Assembly (NCBI GenBank): GCA_030536145.1
Contig: JAUNQN010000028.1
Coordinates: 1 to 37,778, forward strand
DNA length: 37,778 nucleotides
DNA from: Akkermansia sp.
Lineage (GTDB): Bacteria > Verrucomicrobiota > Verrucomicrobiia > Verrucomicrobiales > Akkermansiaceae
Reading direction: 5' to 3'
In this document: piece by piece, positions 1 through 8,162 of the stretch
Position numbering within the stretch: the first letter of the stretch is position 1
How the letters are laid out: the number at the start of each line of letters is the position of its first letter
Position numbers and translations under genes: made by a program
Notes under the pieces: generated by a model
The model's database searches: none
Seen by the model: the letters and a program-made list of their open reading frames with translations, nothing else
What the model was told of the DNA's origin: nothing

Positions 1-467
1 TCGGGAGCCGGGGCAGGGGTGGCTTCGGGAGCCGGGGCGGGTGCCGCCTGCGGGGCGGGACCTTCCACGTGGTGGATGGCCACCATGGGGGCCACGGCAT
101 CAATCATGGGCTGGGAGCCGTAGCAGTTCTGCATCAGCATGGGTATCATGCTCTCCACCTGCTTCTGGAACATGCCCTGCACCTGCGGGCCCATGCCGTC
201 CACCTCTGCCAGTGCCTTGTCCTGCGCCTGGAGCTTCAGGATAAACTCTGCCACTTCCTTGCTGGTGCGGTCGGCGGATGCCTTGTCCGTGACCTGCTGC
301 ATCAGCTCAGCAAAGGCCTGGGTGGTCATTTCTGCCTGCTGCAGCAGTTCCTGCCCGGGGGCAGCGGCGGGGGCGGCAGGGGCTGCGGGTGCAGCCGGGG
401 CGGCTTCCTGGGCCAGCGCCAGCGGCGCGCCCAGCACGGCAAGGGCTATGATTGCTTCCTTTTTCAT
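1..467 (-). CDS. Secreted Ala/Pro-rich protein, truncated by window edge
   Basis: The frame opens at ATG 467 and runs without a stop off the left edge, so the C-terminus is missing (155 codons seen). It begins MKKEAIIALAVLGAPLALAQ, a clear Sec signal peptide with a likely cut after LA. Then comes an Ala-Pro-Ala low-complexity linker (about residues 21-38), a helical middle rich in Gln, Glu and Met (about 39-135, with a single Cys), and a second Ala/Pro/Glu repeat tract at the edge. I do not recognise a family. A helical domain between Ala-Pro tails suggests a periplasmic or envelope protein. Its leader appears longer than most here (about 60 nt) and contains a 6-bp hairpin at 504-518. Confident as a gene, function unknown. 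Confidence 0.75.
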   Translation of the reverse strand, partial: MKKEAIIALAVLGAPLALAQEAAPAAPAAPAAPAAAPGQELLQQAEMTTQAFAELMQQVTDKASADRTSKEVAEFILKLQAQDKALAEVDGMGPQVQGMFQKQVESMIPMLMQNCYGSQPMIDAVAPMVAIHHVEGPAPQAAPAPAPEATPAPAP

Positions 468-533
468 AATTTTTCTTGGGGAGAATGCGTGTTCTGCGGA
501 ACCCGGTGCCATGCACCGTTCCGCTTCATCCCT

Positions 534-561
534 ATTCTCTATCATTCTCCCGTGAAGTCAA
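534..561 (-). promoter_or_regulatory. Weak promoter candidate for the left-edge secreted protein
   Basis: On the minus strand TTGACT (556-561) is followed after 16 bp by GAGAAT (534-539), a poor -10. This would give a leader of about 60 nt, unlike the short leaders elsewhere in the window. Confidence 0.35.
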
Positions 562-617
562 GTTCATAATTGCACCTTTGTGTGCAAAATGATGGCGTAT
601 TTGTTCCCCGTATTGGC

Positions 618-646
618 TGGACACGGGGCGGGGGAAAGGCTATAAT
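618..646 (+). promoter_or_regulatory. Promoter of dynamin-like GTPase and rarA
   Basis: TGGACA (618-623), 17 bp, TATAAT (641-646). The -10 box ends 14 bp before ATG 661, predicting a leader of about 8 nt. Confidence 0.7.
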
Positions 647-660
647 GCCACGGACCCGCC

Positions 661-2304
661 ATGCTGAAACGCAGTTACAGAGTACAGGAGAGCCTGGTGC
701 GCTATTGGGCGCAGCAGGCCGTGGAGATGTACGGCATCATCGGCGACGAGGGCATGCGCCAGCAGCTGGAGAACGTGCAGCAGTCCCTGGCTGCCATGGA
801 GGGCGACCGCCGCGTGATGGTGATAGGCGGTGCCAAGGTGGGCAAGACCTCCCTGCTGTCCTACATAGCCGGGCTGCCGGTGATACGCTCCGGCAAGCGT
901 GAGGAGAGCCCCTACCTGCGCTGGCGCTACCGGAATGACGACGGGGATGCCACGCGCTCCTGCTTTGTGCCGCTGGAGGAGCTGCAGGGCATAGAGTTTG
1001 TGGATACGGGGGACTGCGCGGACCCCGCAGTGGCGGAAAGCCTGCTGGAACTGCTGCCGGGCAGTGATGCCGCGGTGGTGGTGGTGGACAGCCGCCAGGG
1101 CGGTGCCTCCCCGGCTTGGGATTTGCTGGAGCGCCTGCCGTTCAATGCGGTGGGCAGCGTGGTGGTGGCGCTTACCTTTACGGACAAGATAGCGGCCACG
1201 GATGCGCTGACGATGGCTACGCGCATACGCGAGATGTGCCGCGACCGCCTGCGCCTGGTGGTGCTGGTGTGTACCGTATGCCCCACCAGTGATGTGGCGG
1301 TGGAGATGTTTGCCACCCGTGTGCAGGAGGCGCTGGACTCCCCTGAGGGTGCCCGCCGCGCCATACGCAACGCGCTGGAGGCCACCGGCCGCCTGATGAT
1401 ACGCCAGAGCACGGTCATCAATGCCCGCACCGCTGTCTCAGAGGGTGAGAACGGGTTCCTGAACGGTATTGAGGAGGAGATAGACAATTTCCTTTCCCAC
1501 CAGCTGGACGGCGTGCCGCAGTGCGCGGAGAACTACGCCAATGTGCCGCTGGACGTGCTGCCGCGCCTGCAGCGCAAGCTGTACCGCAGTTTCGGCTGGG
1601 TGCTGTCTCCCCGCGCCCTCATGCAGCTGGAGGATATGGGAGCCGGTGCGGAGCTCTCCTTCTACCGCCTGGTTTGCGGGGATATCGTGGAGATGCAGCG
1701 GGAGTCCGACAACCGTTTCGTGGCCTCGTGCCAGTCCCACTGGCGCAGCGTGGCCCCGCGCATGAAATCTGCCATAGAGTGTGACCTGGACGAGTTTCCG
1801 CAGGATGTGCTGGAGGCAGACCTGATGCAGCTGCGCCGCCAGCTGGAGCATGACCTGTACCAGCCGTTCATTGAAATGCGTATCCGCAACATCCTGGACC
1901 GCGCTTTCAGCACCCACCTGTCATGGATGCGCACGCTGCACGCGCTGCTGTGCATGTTCCTGGTGCTGGGCGGCCTGCTGGGCTACCTGGGCTGGGATAC
2001 GCCGGCCCTGTGGTGCCTGGGCGCGGTGGTCCTGCTGTGGCTGGGCGGTACCGTGGCGCATGTGCTGGCGGTGCGCCGCCTGGCGCGCACCATGACGGAG
2101 GAGGCCCGCACGCTGCACGCTGCGGTGCAGGGCCAGATGCAGCCGATGGTGCGCGACCTGGTCATCTCCCGCGTGACGGCGTACCGCCGCCTGTATGCCG
2201 TGGCCGGCCACCGCGTGCGCGAGTACGTGGCAAAACTGCGGCCCCTGCAGGAGCGGCACAATGCCATCCTCTACCAGCTGCGCGCCACCGCGCCGCGCAT
2301 CTGA
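661..2304 (+). CDS. Dynamin-like GTPase with a C-terminal membrane hairpin
   Basis: A 547-residue protein with a P-loop GGAKVGKTS at about residues 56-64, a Walker B/G3-like stretch EFVDTGD near 112-118 (DTGD where many GTPases have DxPG), and a plausible G4 TFTDK near 180. Long helical regions follow. Two adjacent hydrophobic segments (about 424-443 and 448-470) form a membrane hairpin, followed by about 75 basic helical residues. GTPase head, helical stalk and a paired transmembrane hairpin near the C-terminus is the layout of bacterial dynamin-like proteins (membrane remodelling or stress). That assignment rests on architecture, since global similarity cannot be tested here. rarA starts 18 bp downstream, so the two are probably co-transcribed. 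Confidence 0.7.
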   Translation: MLKRSYRVQESLVRYWAQQAVEMYGIIGDEGMRQQLENVQQSLAAMEGDRRVMVIGGAKVGKTSLLSYIAGLPVIRSGKREESPYLRWRYRNDDGDATRSCFVPLEELQGIEFVDTGDCADPAVAESLLELLPGSDAAVVVVDSRQGGASPAWDLLERLPFNAVGSVVVALTFTDKIAATDALTMATRIREMCRDRLRLVVLVCTVCPTSDVAVEMFATRVQEALDSPEGARRAIRNALEATGRLMIRQSTVINARTAVSEGENGFLNGIEEEIDNFLSHQLDGVPQCAENYANVPLDVLPRLQRKLYRSFGWVLSPRALMQLEDMGAGAELSFYRLVCGDIVEMQRESDNRFVASCQSHWRSVAPRMKSAIECDLDEFPQDVLEADLMQLRRQLEHDLYQPFIEMRIRNILDRAFSTHLSWMRTLHALLCMFLVLGGLLGYLGWDTPALWCLGAVVLLWLGGTVAHVLAVRRLARTMTEEARTLHAAVQGQMQPMVRDLVISRVTAYRRLYAVAGHRVREYVAKLRPLQERHNAILYQLRATAPRI

Positions 2305-2322
2305 TTCACCGTTTTTTGCCCT

Positions 2323-3702
2323 ATGGACGACCTTTTTACACCGCACGGCTCCAGCGTGGAGCAGAGGGAGAAGCCCACGGAGCTGATGCCCCTGGCCGCG
2401 CGCATGCGCCCGGAGACGCTGGAGGAGGTGGCCGGCCAGCAGCACCTGCTGGCTCCCGGCAAGCTCCTGCGCCGCGCCATTGAGACGGACCGCTTCTCCT
2501 CCCTCATCTTCTACGGCCCGCCCGGCGTGGGAAAGACCACCCTGGCATACGTGATAGCCCGCTGCACCAGCGCCTATTTCGTGATGCTCAACGGCGTGGA
2601 ATCCAACAAGGGTGAAATCCTGGAGAAAATCAAGGAGGCGCGCACCCGCCAGGCCCTGCACGGGCAGCGCACCATCCTGTTTGTGGATGAGCTGCACCGT
2701 TTCAACAAGGCGCAGCAGGATGTGCTGCTGCCCCACCTGGAGCGCGGTACGGTTCGCTTTATCGGCGCCACCACGGAGAATCCCTACTTTGCCATCAACT
2801 CCGCCATGCTCTCACGCTCCCAGATTTTCCCCCTGGAATCCGTGCCGGATGCGGAGATTACGGCCCTGCTGCGCCGTGCCGCCGCAGATGTGCCGCGCGG
2901 CCTGGGCAAGATGCCCCTGGATATCACGGACGAGGCTTTCTCCCACCTGGCGCTGAAGGCGGACGGCGATGCCCGCAAGGCACTGACCGCCCTGGAGGTG
3001 GCCGCGCTCTCCACCCCGCCGGGGGAGGACGGGCGTATCCGCATAGACCTGGCCGTGGCGGAGGAATCCATCCAGAAGAAGGCCATACGCTATGACCGCA
3101 TGGGAGACGGGCATTACGACACCATCTCCGCCTTTATCAAATCCATGCGCGGGAGCGACCCGGACGCCGCGCTGTACTGGTTGGCCTTCATGCTGAACGC
3201 CGGGGAGGACCCCCGCTTCATCGCCCGCCGCATTGTCATCTGCGCCAGCGAGGACATAGGCCTGGCGGATTCCAACGCCCTGCGCGTGGCGCTGGATGCC
3301 GCCCGCGCCGTGGAGATGGTGGGCATGCCGGAGGGGCGCATACCCTTGGCCCATGCCACGGCCTACCTGGCCACAGCCCCCAAGAGCAATTCCGCCTATG
3401 CCGCGCTGAACGCCGCTATGAAGGATGTGCAGGAGGGCAAAACCCTGGCCGTGCCGGACCACCTGGCCACCCCCACCCGCAAGAAGCTGGCGCGCCTGCG
3501 CGGCGTTTCAGAGGAGGCCACGCAGTACAAGTACGCCCATGACTACGGGGAGGAGCATTTTGTGCCGCAGGCCTACCTGCCGGAGGGCCGCGTGTACTAC
3601 CACCCCACCACAAACGGCATGGAGCTCCGTATTTCCGAGCGCATGGAATACCTGCGCCGCCTGCGTGAGCAGGGCGGGCAGGGTACTCCCCCCGCCAGGT
3701 AG
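2323..3702 (+). CDS. rarA: RarA/MgsA replication-associated AAA+ ATPase
   Basis: 459 residues, normal length for RarA. The N-terminal region PLAARMRPETLEEVAGQQ matches the family start. Walker A is GPPGVGKTT (about residue 64). Walker B, LFVDELHRFN, has the RarA-type DE(I/L)HRFN. Sensor 1 GATTENPYF follows. The C-terminal part holds the conserved RYDRMGDGHYDTISAFIKS and GSDPDAALYWLA segments of the tetramerisation domain. RarA is a clamp-loader-like ATPase that interacts with SSB and acts at stalled replication forks. It lies 18 bp after the dynamin-like gene, so probably second in that operon. Very secure. Confidence 0.96.
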   Translation: MDDLFTPHGSSVEQREKPTELMPLAARMRPETLEEVAGQQHLLAPGKLLRRAIETDRFSSLIFYGPPGVGKTTLAYVIARCTSAYFVMLNGVESNKGEILEKIKEARTRQALHGQRTILFVDELHRFNKAQQDVLLPHLERGTVRFIGATTENPYFAINSAMLSRSQIFPLESVPDAEITALLRRAAADVPRGLGKMPLDITDEAFSHLALKADGDARKALTALEVAALSTPPGEDGRIRIDLAVAEESIQKKAIRYDRMGDGHYDTISAFIKSMRGSDPDAALYWLAFMLNAGEDPRFIARRIVICASEDIGLADSNALRVALDAARAVEMVGMPEGRIPLAHATAYLATAPKSNSAYAALNAAMKDVQEGKTLAVPDHLATPTRKKLARLRGVSEEATQYKYAHDYGEEHFVPQAYLPEGRVYYHPTTNGMELRISERMEYLRRLREQGGQGTPPAR

Positions 3703-3706
3703 CCTG

Positions 3707-3727
3707 CCGCCCTGTTTTGGGCGGTTT
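3707..3727 (+). terminator. Weak intrinsic terminator after rarA
   Basis: CCGCCC (3707-3712) and GGGCGG (3719-3724) form a 6-bp stem with a 6-nt loop, followed by only TTT. Confidence 0.4.
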
Positions 3728-3777
3728 CCGCGGAAAAAAGGCAACTATTTTATTTCCTGAGAACTTGCGTTTCATTT

Positions 3778-3806
3778 TTTACTTGCGTTTTTCCGGATAA
3801 TATGAT
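3778..3806 (+). promoter_or_regulatory. Promoter of PP2C-sod-hdeD
   Basis: TTTACT (3778-3783), 17 bp, TATGAT (3801-3806), in an AT-rich stretch. ATG 3825 lies 18 bp after the -10 box, giving a leader of about 12 nt. Confidence 0.6.
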
Positions 3807-3824
3807 AAGGAAATCCTACCGAGC

Positions 3825-4538
3825 ATGGATGCCTATGTAGCACAGTGGATAGGAACACGCGAGAAGATGGAGGACGCCTACGCCGTCACCCATCTTCCGG
3901 AGGGGACTTTGGCCATTGTGTGTGACGGCATGGGCGGCCACCGCTATGGCGACTGCGCCTCCGCAGAGGCTGCCGCCGCGTTCAAGGAGACTTTCTGCAC
4001 CCATGCCGGGCAGCCGCTGCTGCGCCGCCTGCGTACCGCGCTGGAGGAGGCAAACGCTGCCGTGGGGCGCCTGTTCCGTGAGAAGGAGAGCTTCGGCGGC
4101 ACCACCCTGCTTGCCGTGTATGTCACCAGGGGGGTGCTGTACCACATCAGCGTGGGGGACAGCGGCCTGTTCCTCTGGCGCAACAATTCCCTGAAACGCC
4201 TGAACGAGGACCATTCCATGCGTCCCTTCTACCAGGGCCTGGGTGCCGAGTGCGCCCTGCCGGAAAGCCACGCCCTGCGCTCCGCCCTCGTCGGTGAGCC
4301 CCTGGAGCTGGTCGATTCCCCGGACACCCCGTACCCCCTCCTCCCGCAGGACCGCATCATCCTCACCACGGACGGCACGGAGCACCTGCTCTTCTCCTGC
4401 CGCCCGGGCATGGCGGTTTCCCGCCTCCTGAACACCCGCTCCAACTCTCCCTCCCTGGCCACGGCCCTGGTCCAGGCCGCAGAGGCCCTGCAGGATCCGT
4501 ACGCAGACAACGCCACCGTTGTCTCCCTGGATGTGTGA
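3825..4538 (+). CDS. PP2C-family serine/threonine phosphatase
   Basis: 237 residues, the size of a minimal bacterial PP2C domain. Metal-site motifs are in order: MEDAY (about 15-19), VCDGMGGH (D34), GGTTLL, HISVGDSGLF, TTDGTEHL and DNATVV near the C-terminus. The acidic residues that hold the dinuclear Mn/Mg centre are all present, so it should be active against phospho-Ser/Thr. No membrane segment or signal peptide, hence cytoplasmic. No partner kinase lies in this window. It is first in a probable unit with superoxide dismutase and an HdeD-like protein, but the 78-bp gap to sod could hold a second promoter. Confidence 0.92.
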   Translation: MDAYVAQWIGTREKMEDAYAVTHLPEGTLAIVCDGMGGHRYGDCASAEAAAAFKETFCTHAGQPLLRRLRTALEEANAAVGRLFREKESFGGTTLLAVYVTRGVLYHISVGDSGLFLWRNNSLKRLNEDHSMRPFYQGLGAECALPESHALRSALVGEPLELVDSPDTPYPLLPQDRIILTTDGTEHLLFSCRPGMAVSRLLNTRSNSPSLATALVQAAEALQDPYADNATVVSLDV

Positions 4539-4616
4539 GTCTCCCGTATGCGGGATGATTGCTTTCCCCGCCAACAGTTACTGAACTGCCGCGTGCGGGG
4601 CGGGGTCATACACGGC

Positions 4617-5273
4617 ATGGAAGCTGAATCCTGCTTGTGTAGCCGGGGCTACGGGGACGGGCACTATGTGCTGCCCCCGCTGCCGTATGAAGCCGGGGCC
4701 TTGGAGCCGTTCCTGGATGCCGAGACCGTAACAATCCACCATGACCGCCACCATGCAGCCTATGTGGCGGGGGCCAATGCTGCTGTGGAGTCTATCCGCA
4801 AGGTGGCGGCCAACGTGTACGACGAGACGATGGTATCCGCCGCCACGCAGCGGCTGGCGTTCAACCTGGGCGGGCATTTCCTGCACTGCCTGTACTGGAG
4901 CAGCCTGTGCCCGGAGCCGCAGGGTGCGCCGGAGGGTGCGCTGGCAGATGCCGTCAACGAGTCCTTCGGCGGGTACGACGGGTTCCTGCGGGTGTTCCGC
5001 GGGGTGGCCATCGGCCTGCAGGGGAGCGGCTGGGCGGTGCTGGGGCGTGAGCGCCTGAGCGGGCGCCTGGCCGTGCTGGGCATAGAGCGGCACCAGGATG
5101 TGCTGGTGCCGGGGTTCAAGCCGCTGCTGGCCTGTGACGTGTGGGAGCACGCCTACTACCTGCGCTACAAGAACAACCGCGCCGGGTATGTGGATGCCTT
5201 CCTGCGCCAGGTGGATTGGGCTGCGGCCCTGGAACGCATGGAACACCGCACGTGCCATGGAGACAGGAGCTGA
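4617..5273 (+). CDS. Iron/manganese superoxide dismutase, Mn-type residues
   Basis: Converts superoxide to oxygen and hydrogen peroxide in the cytoplasm. From ATG 4617 it is 218 residues. An upstream ATG (4548) would add 23 residues unlike the family, so 4617 is preferred. YVLPPLPYEAGALEPFLD is the classic N-terminus. Metal ligands are H41 (IHHDRHH), H90 (LHCLYW), D174 and H178 (DVWEHAYY). Gly86 and Gln160 (RHQD) match the Gly/Gln pair typical of manganese enzymes rather than the Gln/Ala arrangement of iron enzymes, so Mn-dependent or cambialistic activity is inferred. A short extension with Cys6 and Cys8 precedes the domain. The 3' end overlaps the next gene by 17 bp. Confidence 0.93.
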   Translation: MEAESCLCSRGYGDGHYVLPPLPYEAGALEPFLDAETVTIHHDRHHAAYVAGANAAVESIRKVAANVYDETMVSAATQRLAFNLGGHFLHCLYWSSLCPEPQGAPEGALADAVNESFGGYDGFLRVFRGVAIGLQGSGWAVLGRERLSGRLAVLGIERHQDVLVPGFKPLLACDVWEHAYYLRYKNNRAGYVDAFLRQVDWAAALERMEHRTCHGDRS

Positions 5274-5859
5274 AACACCTGCCGCCGCCCCGGCGGAGAA
5301 GCCGGCGGAGAAGTGCCGGGCCTGCCGCGTGCTGGCCAGCCCGTGGGTGGCGGGCTCCCTGGCCGGGCTGGAGCTGGTGCTGGGCTTTGTGCTGCTTGGT
5401 TTCCCGTACCTGCTGGGTATTTCCGCCGCATGGGTGGGCGGTTTCGTGCTGCTCTTTGCAGGCATGCTGCGCCTGCTGCAGGGCATGCGCTATGCAGGCA
5501 ACCGCGGCTGGAACCTGCTGGCGGGCTGCCTGTACCTGGGTATAGGCGTGTTTATGGTGTTCATGCCCATGATGTCCATGCAGATATGGACGCTGCTCAT
5601 AGGCATTACCCTGTTTGCCGGCGGGCTGGTGCGGTTGGGGGTGGCCCTGGGTATGATGCGGATGGCGGGCTCCTTCTGGCGCTTTTTCAGCGCGCTGGTA
5701 TCCGTGGCGCTGGGTGCCATGGTCATCTGGGGCTGGCCGGCATCCTCCTTCTGGTTCATAGGCACCCTGGTGGCGGTGGAGATGATATTCTCCGGCTGGA
5801 CCCTGCTTTTCCTGGCCATAGCGCCAAACAGCCCGAAACCACTTGGAGGCAACGAGTAG
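5257..5859 (+). CDS. HdeD-like (DUF308) membrane protein
   Basis: 200 residues from ATG 5257, inside the end of sod (17-bp overlap, different frame), implying translational coupling. After an Ala/Glu/Pro-rich cytoplasmic start (about 1-25) come roughly six hydrophobic segments, including AGLELVLGFVLLGFPYLLG, LLIGITLFAGGLVRLGVALG and FFSALVSVALGAMVIWGW. This is the six-helix pattern of the HdeD/DUF308 family, which in enterobacteria is linked to acid resistance. The mechanism is unknown and the stress link is inferred from the family and the sod/PP2C neighbourhood. A strong terminator follows. Confidence 0.8.
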   Translation: METGAETPAAAPAEKPAEKCRACRVLASPWVAGSLAGLELVLGFVLLGFPYLLGISAAWVGGFVLLFAGMLRLLQGMRYAGNRGWNLLAGCLYLGIGVFMVFMPMMSMQIWTLLIGITLFAGGLVRLGVALGMMRMAGSFWRFFSALVSVALGAMVIWGWPASSFWFIGTLVAVEMIFSGWTLLFLAIAPNSPKPLGGNE

Positions 5860-5871
5860 TGGCCGGTTCCA

Positions 5872-5904
5872 CGGTGCGCATGCCGCGGCGTGCGCACCGT
5901 TTTT
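5872..5904 (+). terminator. Intrinsic terminator after hdeD-like gene
   Basis: Perfect 9-bp stem CGGTGCGCA (5872-5880) / TGCGCACCG (5891-5899) followed by TTTTT. Confidence 0.85.
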
Positions 5905-5916
5905 GCGGGCATAGGG

Positions 5917-5948
5917 AAGGGGGAGGGGCCGTGCGGCCTCTCCCCCTT
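5917..5948. terminator. Long GC hairpin between convergent genes
   Basis: A 14-bp stem (5917-5930 with 5935-5948, one G-T pair) closed by the 4-nt loop GTGC. It sits after the stop of the minus-strand glycosidase gene. No T-run follows on the minus strand, so it may act as a 3' stabilising or processing hairpin rather than a classic terminator. Confidence 0.6.
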
Positions 5949-5974
5949 GCGGTTTGTCTAGAGTTGCGGCTCCG

Positions 5975-8035
5975 TTACTTGGTCACGGGGGTGGCCTCCA
6001 GGACCAGCACCTCAAACGGGGCAAGCTTGATGCTCACGGGCTTGCCGGCCTCGATGACCTCGGCGGGCAGCTTGTCGCCCTTCGGGGAGCTGAGCTTGTA
6101 CTGCACGGGGGCACCCAGCGGCAGCTCGAACACGGCGGCGGCGTCAAAGGAGAAATCCTGCTCCGTGGCGGCGGGGTTGCGCAGGGTCACAATGCCCTTG
6201 GCCGGGGACCAGGAGGCAAAGCCGTACACCACCAGGTCTGCGGGGTCGCCACCCACCCAGTGGGAGTCCACCAGCGTCTCTCCGTTGGCACGGGCCCACT
6301 TGGCCGCGGCGGCCAGGGTGTCCCACTCCTCGGGGGTGAGCATGGAGGGCGTGATGTAGAGCTCCTCCATCTGCGTGCCCAGGCCGAAACCGCTCCAGAT
6401 TTCCTTGGCCAGGTCGTCACCCTCCGTGGTGGTCAGGCCGCGGGCACCCTTGTTGTAGATTACGCCGTGGGTCATCAGGGAGTTGATGGGACACAGGGGG
6501 GAGACCTTCACGTTGTTCTGGTAGATCTGGGAATCACGGAAGGTAATCCACTGGTTGCGGTCGGAACCCTCGCCGCAGAAGTCGTGGTCCCAGTTGCCGC
6601 GCCAGATGGAATCTGCAATGCCGAACCAGAACGGGGAGGCCCATGTGCCGGTGGTGAGGTTGATGTAGATGTCCGGGCGGATGTTGCGCAGCTCCTCGAT
6701 GAGGGAGATGGCGGCCTCGAAATCGGAGCCGAACTTGGAGCCCTTGGCGGGCTCGGCCTCGCCGGAGGTGCCGTCGAACTTGAAGTGGTTGATGCCGTTC
6801 TCCTTGATCATGTGGCTGCACATGTTCTTGAAGTGCTCATAGTACTTGGGGCCGGAGAGGGCAAAGCCCTTGTCGTTGGTCTCGAAACGGTCGCCGGCGG
6901 CCTTGATGCGCTTCTCCTTGGGCTCGCCGTATCCGCCCCAGGGGGAGAACCACACGCCGGGGGCCGCACCGTAGCTCTCTGCCAGCTTGCGCACCTCGCG
7001 GAACTCGTTCGGCAGGCCCTTGTGGAATTCCCACAGCGTCTCCGTGTTGTCCCAGCCGTCGTCAAAGAGGAAGGAATCAATCTTGGCACCGCGCTTCTTC
7101 ACCAGCTCCTCGCCAAAGAGACGCACGGTGTCCATGGCATCCTTCTCGTTGTACGGGGTGAAGTAGCCGATGTCGTACCACGTGTTGTAGTTCAGGAAGG
7201 GGGCGTATGCACGGGCGCGCTCCATGTTCAGGTACTGCAGCTGGAAGGTGCGGCGCAGCTGGCCGGGCTGGGAGAAGCCGATGACGGCGCTGAACTTGCT
7301 GGTGGCGCGGCGCGGCAGGTCCGTGGTGCGCACCAGGGAGCAGGTAAAGCCGTCCTTGGTAGCCTCGCTCTTGCCCAGCGGATGCTCCACGCCGGCAAAC
7401 AGGCGGTTGCCTGCGGCCACCACGGGGGCGCCCTTCACGGTGCCCTCCACGCGCGACTCCGGGGCCTTCACGTCCAGCAGCGTGAGCTTGCGCACCGGCA
7501 TGGTGAACTGCTGCGGCGTTACCTCCAGGCCCACGCGGGCATAGGGCTGGCCGGCACGCACCTCCACCCACCAGGTCATCTTGTTGCCGTCCGTGGGCAC
7601 GGTGAAGGGCACGGTCACCTTCTGGCCTTCCACGCGGTCCACCAGGCGGCGGGCGTTCGGGTCGGCGGCCAGCGTTTCAATCTTCACCTCGCCGCACATC
7701 ATGTCCTGCGGGGAAAGGGTGTGAAGGGTATCCTTGAATTCCTTCTTGGAGCAGGCCTCGTCCGTCTGCTCATCCAGCACCTGCATGCTGAACACATTCT
7801 TGCCGAGGTCATAGACACGGCCGTTGATCTTGTCGCGGATAATGACGCCGACCAGCTTGCGGCCGACTTTCTGCACCTCTACGGTGATGTATTCGTTCTG
7901 AATCATAATGGAATTCTGGTTGGTTACAATGCTTGCCTGCACAGCGGGTGTTTCCGCAGAGCCTGCCTGCATGAAGACTCCGCCCGCCAGGAAAGAGAGC
8001 GAGAGGAGACCCGTCATGATGTGTGTAGACGCCAT
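5975..8035 (-). CDS. Secreted clan GH-D glycoside hydrolase (GH36-like alpha-galactosidase)
   Basis: 686 residues. The N-terminus has a hydrophobic segment (LLSLSFLAGGVFMQAGSAE) that reads as a signal peptide with a cut after SA. Residues about 35-270 are a beta-rich domain. The TIM-barrel region shows FLFDDGWDN (about 323-330), GVWFSPWGGYG (360-370), HFKFDGTSGE (D421 the probable nucleophile) and, further on, SIWRGNWDHDF, where the acid/base should lie. This order is that of GH27/GH36 enzymes. A beta-sandwich C-terminus (from about 600) ends in ...LAPFEVLVLEATP. It probably removes alpha-galactosyl residues (raffinose-type or host mucin/blood-group glycans). The substrate is inferred and an alpha-N-acetylgalactosaminidase cannot be excluded. 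Single gene with its own promoter. Confidence 0.85.
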   Translation of the reverse strand: MASTHIMTGLLSLSFLAGGVFMQAGSAETPAVQASIVTNQNSIMIQNEYITVEVQKVGRKLVGVIIRDKINGRVYDLGKNVFSMQVLDEQTDEACSKKEFKDTLHTLSPQDMMCGEVKIETLAADPNARRLVDRVEGQKVTVPFTVPTDGNKMTWWVEVRAGQPYARVGLEVTPQQFTMPVRKLTLLDVKAPESRVEGTVKGAPVVAAGNRLFAGVEHPLGKSEATKDGFTCSLVRTTDLPRRATSKFSAVIGFSQPGQLRRTFQLQYLNMERARAYAPFLNYNTWYDIGYFTPYNEKDAMDTVRLFGEELVKKRGAKIDSFLFDDGWDNTETLWEFHKGLPNEFREVRKLAESYGAAPGVWFSPWGGYGEPKEKRIKAAGDRFETNDKGFALSGPKYYEHFKNMCSHMIKENGINHFKFDGTSGEAEPAKGSKFGSDFEAAISLIEELRNIRPDIYINLTTGTWASPFWFGIADSIWRGNWDHDFCGEGSDRNQWITFRDSQIYQNNVKVSPLCPINSLMTHGVIYNKGARGLTTTEGDDLAKEIWSGFGLGTQMEELYITPSMLTPEEWDTLAAAAKWARANGETLVDSHWVGGDPADLVVYGFASWSPAKGIVTLRNPAATEQDFSFDAAAVFELPLGAPVQYKLSSPKGDKLPAEVIEAGKPVSIKLAPFEVLVLEATPVTK

Positions 8036-8041
8036 GCGGAT

Positions 8042-8070
8042 ATTCTACAGGAAACGCCCCCGCCTGGCAA
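8042..8070 (-). promoter_or_regulatory. Promoter of the GH36-like gene, predicted leaderless
   Basis: Minus strand: TTGCCA (8065-8070), 17 bp, TAGAAT (8042-8047), then only ATCCGC before ATG. Transcription should start at or within 1-2 nt of the start codon. The hexamers are identical to those of the small-RNA promoter at 10067-10095. Confidence 0.75.
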
Positions 8071-8162
8071 GCCGAATCTTCCGAAATGGCTTGCTGATTC
8101 ATTGTTTTGTGCGTTTTCAATAAAATGCAGCGGCGGGAATCCCGGCGCGCCTCGCGCTCGGT

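Noticed and set aside
3763..3790. ACTTGCGTTT repeated twice upstream of the PP2C gene
   Set aside because: Two copies 18 bp apart could be an operator, but the sequence is short and AT-rich DNA here makes chance likely.
8107..8162. Hairpin-like GC stretch after the secreted helical protein gene
   Set aside because: Stem interrupted after 4 bp. Not convincing as a terminator.
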